DNA from: Gloeothece verrucosa PCC 7822
Lineage (GTDB): Bacteria > Cyanobacteriota > Cyanobacteriia > Cyanobacteriales > Microcystaceae
NCBI RefSeq assembly: GCF_000147335.1
Contig: NC_014501.1
Span: 496,001-560,000, forward strand
Length of the DNA stretch: 64,000 nucleotides
Direction: 5' to 3'
Below the pieces are notes generated by a model, which saw only the letters and a list, made by a program, of their open reading frames with translations, was not told the DNA's origin and made no database searches. This document shows positions 35,259 through 44,700 of the stretch, piece after piece. Made by a program: the position numbers and the translations under genes. The first letter of the stretch is position 1; each line of letters opens with the position of its first letter.

Positions 35259-37835
35259 CTAAATTTGTACTTCTTGTTCAACTTCAATCGGCACTTGTAC
35301 TTGGGCAATTTCTGTATAAATTTCTATTTCAGCCTTAAGTGCCTCAAAACTGACGACTAAAGAATAGGGAGCATAAGCATCTGGATCATTGTTCCAGCCT
35401 TCATGACCCACTACAGCAATACAAAACGCTTCTGTAAGCTCGTAGGAGTTGACTATTGTCCAATCTTTTTGAATAGTCCCTGAACCTCTGGAAACGTCTT
35501 TAACTATTCCATAATTTTTTTGTCTCCCAAGCATCCACTTAAAAATTCCTTGTCCTTTTTCTGTGTTTTCTGGAGCCTCATATTTGTCCAATACTCTTTT
35601 TAAAAATTGCTGAGGATCTTCTCCTTTTTTACTGCATTCCCAATCTAACCAAGTGGAAAGATATCTTCTCCGATTACGTCTTGTTCTACGAGGTTGAGCT
35701 TTATAAGAAAGGGTCACTTCTAATAAAATTTCAAACTCTTCTCCAGGCGAAATTAGTTTTTTTGGAAGTTTCACTTGATAGATATGAGCTTGTCTAGCTT
35801 CTATTCTCCGTTCTCCTTTTGTATATAAGGTAACACGGTTAGGAGAATTACGACTGGCTCGCTCTAGATTAGGAATACCGTAACCAAAAGAACGGATTAC
35901 TCCTAATTTATTTTCCTTATTAGCCCTTGCCCACTCTGGCCATCGGGCAGACTGCACAATTAACGCACGATACAATAAACAACTCTCTTTAGGAAATTGA
36001 GCCGCAAGACGAGCAGCAATATGAGTAACTTTTGGTGCTGCAAATGAAGTTCCAATAGTATCAGATGCGATCGCAGATCCACCATGTAAAGTTGAGCGCA
36101 CTAACTCAGGACACACTTCTTTTGGATGAGTCAGATTAGGGGGTATATTTCCATCGGTAACTAAATCACCTCCATATTCAACAACTTCTGGTTTAATACT
36201 CTCCCAAATTCCAAATCCTGAACAGGAAAAAGCCGAGGGGCGATCGGGTTGTGCCATTGAAGTTAGAGAAGATTGATTATAGAACTTATGTGATACTGAA
36301 CCCACTGTTAAAGCTTGAAAACTTTGAGCAGGATTAGCAATTCTACAAGAGTCTTCAAGTAAATAATTTGGATAAGACCGATTAGCTGCCAAATGATCTT
36401 TTATTGATAATCTTGTCTGCCCTATTCTGTTATCTATAGGTAAATTCCCCGCAGCAACAATAAATAAAATATCGTTTTTCCATGTAAGTTGATCAATGGT
36501 AGCTGCCCAAGCGCTCATATATTGAGTTTGACAAGGCACAGAGCCAGTAACTGAATGATTAAAAAGTCTTGTTCCTGTTGAATGATAAATATTAACAATA
36601 TCTTCTATAATAATTGGAGGAAAAAGTTTGTCAGGAAGTTTATTATCAGAATTAAGAATTCTAGCATTTTGGAGCCAGCAAATAGCTTGTTGTCTTCCAG
36701 TTTGAGGTATTATATTAGGATACAGAACCGCACCGGCTACCCTTGTTCCGTGTCCTCCGTTTTTCACATAATCAGCCGTTATATTAACTTCACCAGGAAC
36801 CCAAGAGCGAGAATTATTTTCATCGATGGCTGCTCTTAGAAGACAGTGTCTTTCTTGAATTCCACTATCTATAATACAAACTTTTGGAGCATTTTTATCT
36901 GGAGGGTCTAATTGAAAAGAGGGACTTGCTGCATCAGCTAAACCTTGACGCTGAATCATTTCAAGAAACTCATCTGGTTCACTAACCTCAAAAATATAAG
37001 GGTAGTTACTAACTAAATCTTTTAATCCTTTGCCTGAAATTTCTATTCGACAAGAAAAACTATCGGGTAATTCACAATATTTTGTACTTTCTCCTTCTTC
37101 TATCGATAAAATTTTTCCTTGATAAGAAAAAATAAATTGACGAAAATCATCTTCTCTAATTAATTTTTCATCATCCCATTCTCTGCAAGTGATATCTCGC
37201 TTATTCATCCAGCGATTAACTTTCTGCAAAAATTTTTCATCAGTTTCATTTTCTTTGTGTTCGGGATATTTAGAGAGTTTAGTTTTAGGGCCTAAACAAG
37301 CAATTCCTACATCAACTATCCATATATCATCATCTTTAATTTTATCCCATTGTTTCCATAATTCAGGGGATACAATCAATTCTGGTTTTTTATATCCTTC
37401 TATAAGCTCCCAAATTCCAGCAACTGTAGTTCCTCCACGCTCTTCTTTAAGAAATTGTTCTATTTTTTTCTGTAAAGCACTTAGTTCTAAATCTGCTGAA
37501 GCACCGATAATATACCCATCTTCTAGTTCTGCAATAACCTCTATTCCATAGCTTTTTAATTTGTCTGGATCAAAAGCGTCTGGATCAATTTGTAAAATAA
37601 CTCGTCGAGCATTGGGGAGTTTAGGTTTACCCTCTTCGTCTCTTTTTTCTTCCTCTTCTTGCCAAGAGAAAAATATTGCGTCCACATTAGCTTTTAGTTT
37701 AGTGCCATGTGCCTGACGATTACCCAAATTAGCTAATGATCTAGGATTAGATCTTGGTGGGCGTGAAGGTTTAGCTGTTCCTTGTATTGTTAGTGTGAGG
37801 GGAATATGAGAATAGTCCTTAGATCGTTCAACCAT
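35259..37835 (-). CDS. ietS: IetS-like subtilisin-family serine protease
   Basis: 858 residues with a full S8 catalytic triad: D323 in KVCIIDSGI, H362 in GGHGTRVAG and S597 in GTSFAAP. Oxyanion Asn is likely in VAAGNLP. No signal peptide, so it is an intracellular protease. The ~300-residue N-terminal domain and ~230-residue C-terminal beta-rich domain resemble the large subtilases paired with an AAA ATPase. The partner ATPase ends 27 bases upstream. In the IetAS system (Ti plasmid addiction, later shown to block phage) the protease is toxic and the ATPase restrains it. The same role is inferred here. Confidence 0.82.
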   Translation of the reverse strand: MVERSKDYSHIPLTLTIQGTAKPSRPPRSNPRSLANLGNRQAHGTKLKANVDAIFFSWQEEEEKRDEEGKPKLPNARRVILQIDPDAFDPDKLKSYGIEVIAELEDGYIIGASADLELSALQKKIEQFLKEERGGTTVAGIWELIEGYKKPELIVSPELWKQWDKIKDDDIWIVDVGIACLGPKTKLSKYPEHKENETDEKFLQKVNRWMNKRDITCREWDDEKLIREDDFRQFIFSYQGKILSIEEGESTKYCELPDSFSCRIEISGKGLKDLVSNYPYIFEVSEPDEFLEMIQRQGLADAASPSFQLDPPDKNAPKVCIIDSGIQERHCLLRAAIDENNSRSWVPGEVNITADYVKNGGHGTRVAGAVLYPNIIPQTGRQQAICWLQNARILNSDNKLPDKLFPPIIIEDIVNIYHSTGTRLFNHSVTGSVPCQTQYMSAWAATIDQLTWKNDILFIVAAGNLPIDNRIGQTRLSIKDHLAANRSYPNYLLEDSCRIANPAQSFQALTVGSVSHKFYNQSSLTSMAQPDRPSAFSCSGFGIWESIKPEVVEYGGDLVTDGNIPPNLTHPKEVCPELVRSTLHGGSAIASDTIGTSFAAPKVTHIAARLAAQFPKESCLLYRALIVQSARWPEWARANKENKLGVIRSFGYGIPNLERASRNSPNRVTLYTKGERRIEARQAHIYQVKLPKKLISPGEEFEILLEVTLSYKAQPRRTRRNRRRYLSTWLDWECSKKGEDPQQFLKRVLDKYEAPENTEKGQGIFKWMLGRQKNYGIVKDVSRGSGTIQKDWTIVNSYELTEAFCIAVVGHEGWNNDPDAYAPYSLVVSFEALKAEIEIYTEIAQVQVPIEVEQEVQI

Positions 37836-37861
37836 TGAGTTTTTTCTATCTTATTTATTTT

Positions 37862-38872
37862 TTAACTAAAAGACACTTTAATTTCTTGGATAGCGTCTTC
37901 TAAATGCTCTTGAATGACTAACTCTTCTCGTTCAAGAATTGCTCTTTTAGCTGCATCCTGAGCGACTCGAACAGCTTGAGCCGCAGAAAATCCCTTCATG
38001 TCTTGCACTATAGCATCCCAATTAATAACTCCAACATCAATAGCTGATAACGTTTGTTTTATTATAAATTTTAACTCAGCTTCTCCAGGTTTGGGAATCT
38101 CTATAACATCATCAAATCGTCTCCAAAGAGCAGTATCAAGTGATTTATTGAGATTGGTAGCAGCTACTAATAATCCAGAATTGGGTTCATACTCATCAAG
38201 AATTTGAAGAAATGTATTAACCACTCGTTTGATTTCTCCTACCTCTTGAGTATCTTCCCGTGATTTGGCTATAACATCACATTCGTCTAAAAATAGTAGA
38301 CATGGAGACTCGGAAGCTTTTTCAAAGACTAATCTTAGATTACTGGCCGTCTCACCTAAAAAAGACGATACCATTGCATCAAAACGAACTTTCAAAAGTG
38401 ACAGTCCTGTATTCCAAGCTAAACGCTCTGCTCCGAGAGTTTTACCACACCCAGGAGAACCATATAATAAAATCTTTTGTCGGTAACGTAGTCCGTGATG
38501 AGCTAGTCTATCTCTTGCTGCATACTCACGCTCAATTCGTTGGAAACGCTTCTCTACCATTACAGGCAAGATCATATGGTGGCGTAGTTTCTCCCTAGGA
38601 ACAAAAGTTACCAAGGGAAGATTAAAACGTTTACTGGTCGGTAGAGACTGAAGATCCTGTAGCGTTGTCTCCGGGGTTGAAAGTGGTGTCTGACTACTGG
38701 AAGTAGGCTTTTCTTGTTTATTTTTACTCTTAATATTCTCTAACTGTTGAGCTAAGGCTGTATGACCTTTGCTGCGCTCCTCTTCTATAACTAGGCACGT
38801 CAATTTGTCGAGCGCTTCTGGATCAGAACTAGCGATCGCCCGAAACAACCTTTTAAGGAGTTCAGCCTTCAT
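37862..38872 (-). CDS. ietA: IetA-like AAA ATPase, partner of the subtilisin
   Basis: 336 residues. A helical N-terminus and a Ser/Thr/Pro linker (~55-75) precede one AAA domain: Walker A GSPGCGKT (138-145), Walker B LLFLDECD (192-199), sensor 1 VAATNL and arginine finger region TALWRRFDDVIE. It is the conserved partner of S8 proteases in IetAS modules and probably acts as the antitoxin/regulator and sensor. Its gene precedes the protease with a 26-base gap. A HIP1 octamer at 38832 lies near the start. Confidence 0.82.
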   Translation of the reverse strand: MKAELLKRLFRAIASSDPEALDKLTCLVIEEERSKGHTALAQQLENIKSKNKQEKPTSSSQTPLSTPETTLQDLQSLPTSKRFNLPLVTFVPREKLRHHMILPVMVEKRFQRIEREYAARDRLAHHGLRYRQKILLYGSPGCGKTLGAERLAWNTGLSLLKVRFDAMVSSFLGETASNLRLVFEKASESPCLLFLDECDVIAKSREDTQEVGEIKRVVNTFLQILDEYEPNSGLLVAATNLNKSLDTALWRRFDDVIEIPKPGEAELKFIIKQTLSAIDVGVINWDAIVQDMKGFSAAQAVRVAQDAAKRAILEREELVIQEHLEDAIQEIKVSFS

Positions 38873-39046
38873 CGTGCCTATCTATTCGTATTTAGTATAA
38901 TTGTACTATATAAATTCATCATACACTTAAAATTGCTCTTGGTAATTCAATCAACCAACAAAAGTTACATAATTTTACATCCTATAGGAAAAAAGGGGTT
39001 AATAAAGACTCTATATTATAGCCTACAGTAAGCATTCATTTAGTGA

Positions 39047-41551
39047 TTAGTGCTTTTGACGAAGCTCGTGGAGCTTACATTTCTTAATATTTTGATAAAG
39101 CTCTGGCCAAAGTAAATTTCTTTGCTTGAACACCTCAAAAACCTTCTGGGGTAAGGTGGTTGGTAAAGCTTGGCTACAGATATCTTCTAAAGCTGCCCTC
39201 AACCGTTGGGCTATCGCTTTAAATTCCTTCAACTCGATGACATCCATATCGGGGTCAGGGTTAGAACTGTGTGATGGTGGCAGCGATAAACCCACAAAAG
39301 CGGAGTAAATCGTCTGGGATTGGCTATGATTGATCACCCATCGGTAATGATCTCTCAACTGTCCCAAGTCTTTTTTGACATAAGAAGATCTAGACTGTTT
39401 GTCCGATTTAACTTCCAAGGATAAAACAGGCCCTTCTCCCGCATCCCAGAAAACGTCAGGGCCGGTTCCAAACTCTTTTTCTGGGCGACTCGACATCAGA
39501 CCTAAATATTGTCCTAGCAATCTTAGGGACTCCTCAATTTGGTCTGAATCTCCTGTGCCATCAAGGACGGCGAGGTCGAGATCGAAATTTGTGGGGACAG
39601 ACTGTTGCATAACTAAAGGATCGCTGTACAAATATCGGGCTACTTCCAGCACTTGATCGGGTAATTCCGGCGTGAGGTCTGACCAATCTTGAAGGTGCAA
39701 GGGAGGTATATTGTGGGCTATGTTATGCGCCCTTTGGTAAGCTTCATACGCTTCCCTCTTCTGGCCAAGCCGCTCATAACAATAACCTAGCCAAAGAAGA
39801 TGCCACGCTGCCGTGTTAGCACTCGCTTCAAAAGTCTCTTCTAAAGACTGTGACAAGCATTTAGCCGCCACCTCATAATCGCGTCGCCACAAAGCTTGAC
39901 CGAACTCGAATTCGGTCTGCGAAATCCTGAGAGCTTGCGGATCGGTGGTAGATTCCACATCTGAATTGGATTTTTGAATTTTTTCGTTGTAAAGGTCAAG
40001 CCAGTTTCGCTCTCGATTAAGACAGCCTCTAGCCACTTTTTCAAGCTCTAACGGATGGGTATCTTCGGAAATACTCATCCCTAATTCCAGTTGTTGAACC
40101 AGAAATAAGGGTAAAGTCGCCAGATTTTTCGGCTCAAGTAGCCAATCTCGCAATTTTTGGCTCGTGATGATCACCACCCCATAATCGCTCATCCCTCTCG
40201 AAATTCGACCAAATGCCTGAATAATTCGGGAGGAAATCGCCGAGCGCAAATATTTGGCCAAACCGAGTCTTTCCCAAAAGAATTTTTCTAGAGGATTGAG
40301 ACTGGCCGGAAGCTCATCAATAACCATGACGCGACAATCATTATCAGGTAAATCGATCCCGTCATAGCGACTGACTAATGACATTTTTTCAGGCGATTGG
40401 GCGGCTTTGAATTTTTCTATTTTTTCGGTAACATTATCTTTTTCACGCATGGTCAGCACATCAGACCAAATTGCTTCTCGACGATAAGAAGGCACTAAAA
40501 TTAAAGCTTTATGCTCTCGAATAATATTTTTAGCGATGGCCACATCATCAGGAGAATCTTCGTGCATCGAAGGGAGGAGAATTAATCTCTCACACTCGCC
40601 GGCGGTGGTTTTCGGAGCAACGATCTCCGGCACTCGGCCAAAAGTTCTCATAAATTTATCCCCTGCCGTGAGAGTGGCTGAAAGATAAAGCCGACGGATG
40701 CCTTTTTGAAAGTAAGGAATGGTACTAACGGGAATGACGGGGGGCGTAAGCACAATTTCCTGACCTGAAATGAACAGGGTGCAGATATCCAGATAATTCT
40801 TCAGGTGTTCCCAAGAGAAAAGGGTTTCGAGTTCCTCATCGAGATTCGCATCGAGTAAAATCCTTTCTAATTCGTGATATTGTTCGTAGAGGGCAAAAGG
40901 TGGCACGAACCAATAGTTATTGGCGTTTCTTTGTTTTTGAGTTTCTTCATAACCCACTCCTGCGCGAATCAGTCTATGATAGCCACGAAAAAGTTCTACT
41001 ATCTGGGAGAAGGCTTTGGGAAATGTTTCTCGTCTGATCTTGATGCTGAAGGCATCTCGCAGGAGATGTTCGACGGTATGAGCATCATCAAAGATTATCG
41101 CAGATGGGAGATCTTGCAAAAAGCGAGATTTCCCATTGAAAAGGGCATGATAGGTGGTCACACAGGGAGCTTGCCCTCGTTGGTAGAGTGTATTGCTGAA
41201 ATCGCTGCGATAATAAGTAGTAAATTTGAGTCCGTAACCTTCGGCTTTTTTGGCGGTTTGTTCAACTAATTGGATCGAACTGCATACGTAGAGAACATGG
41301 TCATTCGTTTCGTTGACGAGACATTGTGCGGTGATCGCTCCTATCATTGTTTTTCCCGCTCCCGTATTGAGAACGAGCGCCACATCTTCATGATCTCGTA
41401 TGGCGTGCCAGAGCCGTAGAGCATCCCCCTGAGCCAGCCAAAGATCCTTTACATCGGGGTCGATCACTTTTAGACTCTGGAAAAGGTCGACGGGATGGAC
41501 GTGACGTTTAGCGGATTTAGAGGTTAAAAACTTGTTAAAGTCGAAGGACAT
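39047..41551 (-). CDS. DEAH helicase fused to a PD-(D/E)XK nuclease
   Basis: 834 residues. Superfamily 2 helicase core: Walker A NTGAGKT (62-68), DDAH box (155-158), LYLSATLTAGDKF, and C-terminal motifs SRYDGIDLPDNDCRV and RIIQAFGRISRG, closest in style to DinG/XPD-like enzymes. A TPR-like hairpin (LWLGYCYERLGQKREAYEAY) lies near residue 600. The C-terminus holds a nuclease signature GPDVFW...LSLEVKSDK: D699, E713, K715, followed by LGQLRDHYRW. It should unwind and cut DNA or displaced strands. It stands between IetAS-like genes and the PIN protein, 174 and 221 bases away, so defence is the likely role. The fusion is unusual. Confidence 0.78.
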   Translation of the reverse strand: MSFDFNKFLTSKSAKRHVHPVDLFQSLKVIDPDVKDLWLAQGDALRLWHAIRDHEDVALVLNTGAGKTMIGAITAQCLVNETNDHVLYVCSSIQLVEQTAKKAEGYGLKFTTYYRSDFSNTLYQRGQAPCVTTYHALFNGKSRFLQDLPSAIIFDDAHTVEHLLRDAFSIKIRRETFPKAFSQIVELFRGYHRLIRAGVGYEETQKQRNANNYWFVPPFALYEQYHELERILLDANLDEELETLFSWEHLKNYLDICTLFISGQEIVLTPPVIPVSTIPYFQKGIRRLYLSATLTAGDKFMRTFGRVPEIVAPKTTAGECERLILLPSMHEDSPDDVAIAKNIIREHKALILVPSYRREAIWSDVLTMREKDNVTEKIEKFKAAQSPEKMSLVSRYDGIDLPDNDCRVMVIDELPASLNPLEKFFWERLGLAKYLRSAISSRIIQAFGRISRGMSDYGVVIITSQKLRDWLLEPKNLATLPLFLVQQLELGMSISEDTHPLELEKVARGCLNRERNWLDLYNEKIQKSNSDVESTTDPQALRISQTEFEFGQALWRRDYEVAAKCLSQSLEETFEASANTAAWHLLWLGYCYERLGQKREAYEAYQRAHNIAHNIPPLHLQDWSDLTPELPDQVLEVARYLYSDPLVMQQSVPTNFDLDLAVLDGTGDSDQIEESLRLLGQYLGLMSSRPEKEFGTGPDVFWDAGEGPVLSLEVKSDKQSRSSYVKKDLGQLRDHYRWVINHSQSQTIYSAFVGLSLPPSHSSNPDPDMDVIELKEFKAIAQRLRAALEDICSQALPTTLPQKVFEVFKQRNLLWPELYQNIKKCKLHELRQKH

Positions 41552-41772
41552 AACTACTTTTTCAAGTCTCTGTTGTTTACAGTTGTGTTAGCAAGCCTTT
41601 GCAACTCTCACAACCATTAACAAAGCGCCTAGCTTCATCCGAGGGCAAAAGGGCAAATACCTACTTCTTTCTGAGCCTACCCGTCTTGAGGGGTCAGGTA
41701 ATCTACCTCTAGATAGGGTTTGTGGTGATTGTTCACTAAAATTTTTTTATTTCTATGTAAAAAAAGTATTTT

Positions 41773-44700
41773 TTAAGTAATTATTGACTGACAATCTTGC
41801 CAGATTCTTATTAACGACAAAACTTCTTTTTCATGGACGGGGTTTAAAATAAATCGTTTTTTTATGAATTGATTCAAGATATTAATAAAGTTTGTTTTAG
41901 AACGTTTAGAAGTTAACGTTCTCAACATTTCAAGAATTAAGTAATCTCTAATATCGGGAATTACAACTTCTTGGTAAAGTTGATATATAAATTCGCTAAT
42001 CCCATAAACAACAGACTTTATTTCCAATTTTGGATCACTAAGAACCTGTAAAACTCTGGTGTACGGATACTTTACTCTCCATTCACTCTTTCTAGCCGCT
42101 TCCAATAGAATACTAGCGTCGATCCTAGTATGATCATATCCCCAGCAAACTAACTGTAAAGTTGCTTGACGATATTTAGATTCATCAATACATTCCACCT
42201 GCCGGCAATAATTAAGGATAACCTGAGTCCAAACTCCTCCAACACCTGAATCTGCATGAGCATACCAGCGCAGAAATTGATCATCAGAATATAAGATACG
42301 TCCTGACTCTCCGGCAATCAATACAGTATCAGCAAAAGCTAAACCAAAAACTTGATTAAGTTGTTCACGTTTCTCCACCTCAATATCTAATGCTCTCCAA
42401 CAGGGAAACACGCAACAATTATTATTAATCCATTGAATTATTTGTTCAAAATAATTTCTTTTTTGAGCAACTTGCTCAGGAGTAAATTCCTGAAAAATTC
42501 TTTGGTTTTCTCTTATCCCTACAGTGGCAAAACCATTGGCTTCCCAGTCTTGAATCTGCTCAACAACATTTTGGAATAAATAAAGAGTTGATTGAGCGAT
42601 ACCTAATTTTCCTAGTGCTTTTACTACTTCGTCAGCAATGTTTAATTGGTGAATTGTCATTAAAGATATGGGATCGATAACAACAGAACCCCCTTTTCGT
42701 AAAATCGTCAAAGAATCTTCAAATTTTTCATTATTAAAATTTGACCAGGCGTGGATTAAAGGAGTAGAGTGCCAAACCAGCATTTCCCAAAGTTCAATAG
42801 GATTCTTATTAATAATATTTGCAAATAAACCAAGGGGAATTTTTCCTTGCTGATAATCAGTTTTTAACTGATCAAAATTATCTTCCCGCCGTTGTAGCAT
42901 TTCATCAAATTTTTGAAGCCAATCAGGGGCAATTTGATCTTCTGTCATTCGGACATGAATTACTTGAAGACCTTGAAAATCAGATAAATTTTTTAGGAAA
43001 TCAAGACTAAGTTGAAAGGCAGCAAAATATTTATCTTCTATAGCGACTATAGTTAAAGTCTCCTGTTCAAAAAAAGTTTCTGACTTAATGATTGTATCAC
43101 CTACTTTTTTCCCAATTAATTTTTTATAAAGCGTTTGGCTAGAATTAAGTTCTTGTTTTGATAACTCTGCATCATTCCGATCATCTAATATATACCACTG
43201 CTCGTTATTAAGGGAATCTTTGACAAGAACTCCGCAGTTATTTTCAATTCGTTCTATATTTACGTTATTAGGTTGATTTCTGCAAACTTCTAAACATGAA
43301 ATAGTATTATAAAATTCATGAACTTCAGTTTCATTATAAAACTGTCTTCTCATTTCATAAATGACATCAAAAAAATCATTGATACGCCGTCTTGATTTAT
43401 ATAATCTAGCTAGATAAAAACAATGCTCTGAACTTAAGTTATCAATAGTAATTTTTTTGTCTAAAAAATTATCTAAATCAATATAATTATTTTGTAAATA
43501 ATAAATACAGGCTAAACGTAACTGAATAACTTTATCATCAGGAACTACTTTTAAATAATCTTCACATATCCGACTACTTTCCGTAAGATCCCCTATCCTT
43601 TCATAAATATTAGCAGCCATTTCAGAAGCATATTGCAAAGCACCATATTTATTAAGTAATTGGTTACAAATTTCTAAAGCCGGTTTATATTGTCCTGAGC
43701 AATAGTAAGCATAAGCTAAATTACGAGTAAGTCTATTATTTAAAGTTTTATCAACAAATAACTCATAAATTTCAGCCGCATCACGATAGTATTTTAAATA
43801 ATATAATTCTTCAGCTAAAGACCAAGACGCAGCGATAGAAGTATCAAGTAATAAACAGTTTTTAGCTTTCTCGATGAGTTCATCAGAAACTTTATCTCTA
43901 TCAATTGTATTTTTAAACCGAATCTGCAAAATTAGATTAAATGTATTTTCAGGATCTCCATTTAACAATTCTTCTAGAATTTTCTGAGCAGATTTATAAT
44001 CTTTTAATTTAAAATAAATTTCTACTTGGAGTCGTTTTGTTTCTTGCTTTAGTTTTTCATGTCCCTCCGTTTGTTGAAACTCTTCGAGGATTTTTTGTGC
44101 TTCGGGAAATCGTTGCATAGTTATCAACGAACTGGCAGCTAGTATAGAAGCTTCAGGTATTTCAGGACTTGAAAGGAGCTTTTTAGAAAATTCATAAGCC
44201 TGTTCTTCATTTCCTTTTTCATGAGCAAGAATAGCGCGTTGTTTAATGCAATAAGCATTATCTGGTTCTCTCTGTAAAACTAGATCAATATCTCTAATGG
44301 CTTCATCATATTTACCTAGTAATCTCAAAGCACCACTACGATTTGGTAATGCAGTTAATTCCAGAGGAGATAGATCGTTTGCATCATAAGGATTTCCTTT
44401 GAGAAATTCCGTAAATAACTTAACTGCTCTCTCTAATTTTTTCTGATTAATTTCACTTAATTGTCCAGACGCAATTCGAAGATAATCTTGAGTAACAGGC
44501 TCTAATATAATTACTCCTAGTAAAACTTTTAAATTATCTGTATATCCTTCTTTCTCAGATAAATTAATGGCAGATTGAACCCATTCTTCAGCTTGGGGAT
44601 AAAGTTGACGATTGAAAGCAGCTTGTCCTAATGCAATTAAAACATCAGGCTCGTTTCGATAAGGCTCAGGAATTTGCTCTAAAATCTTATCAATAGAATC

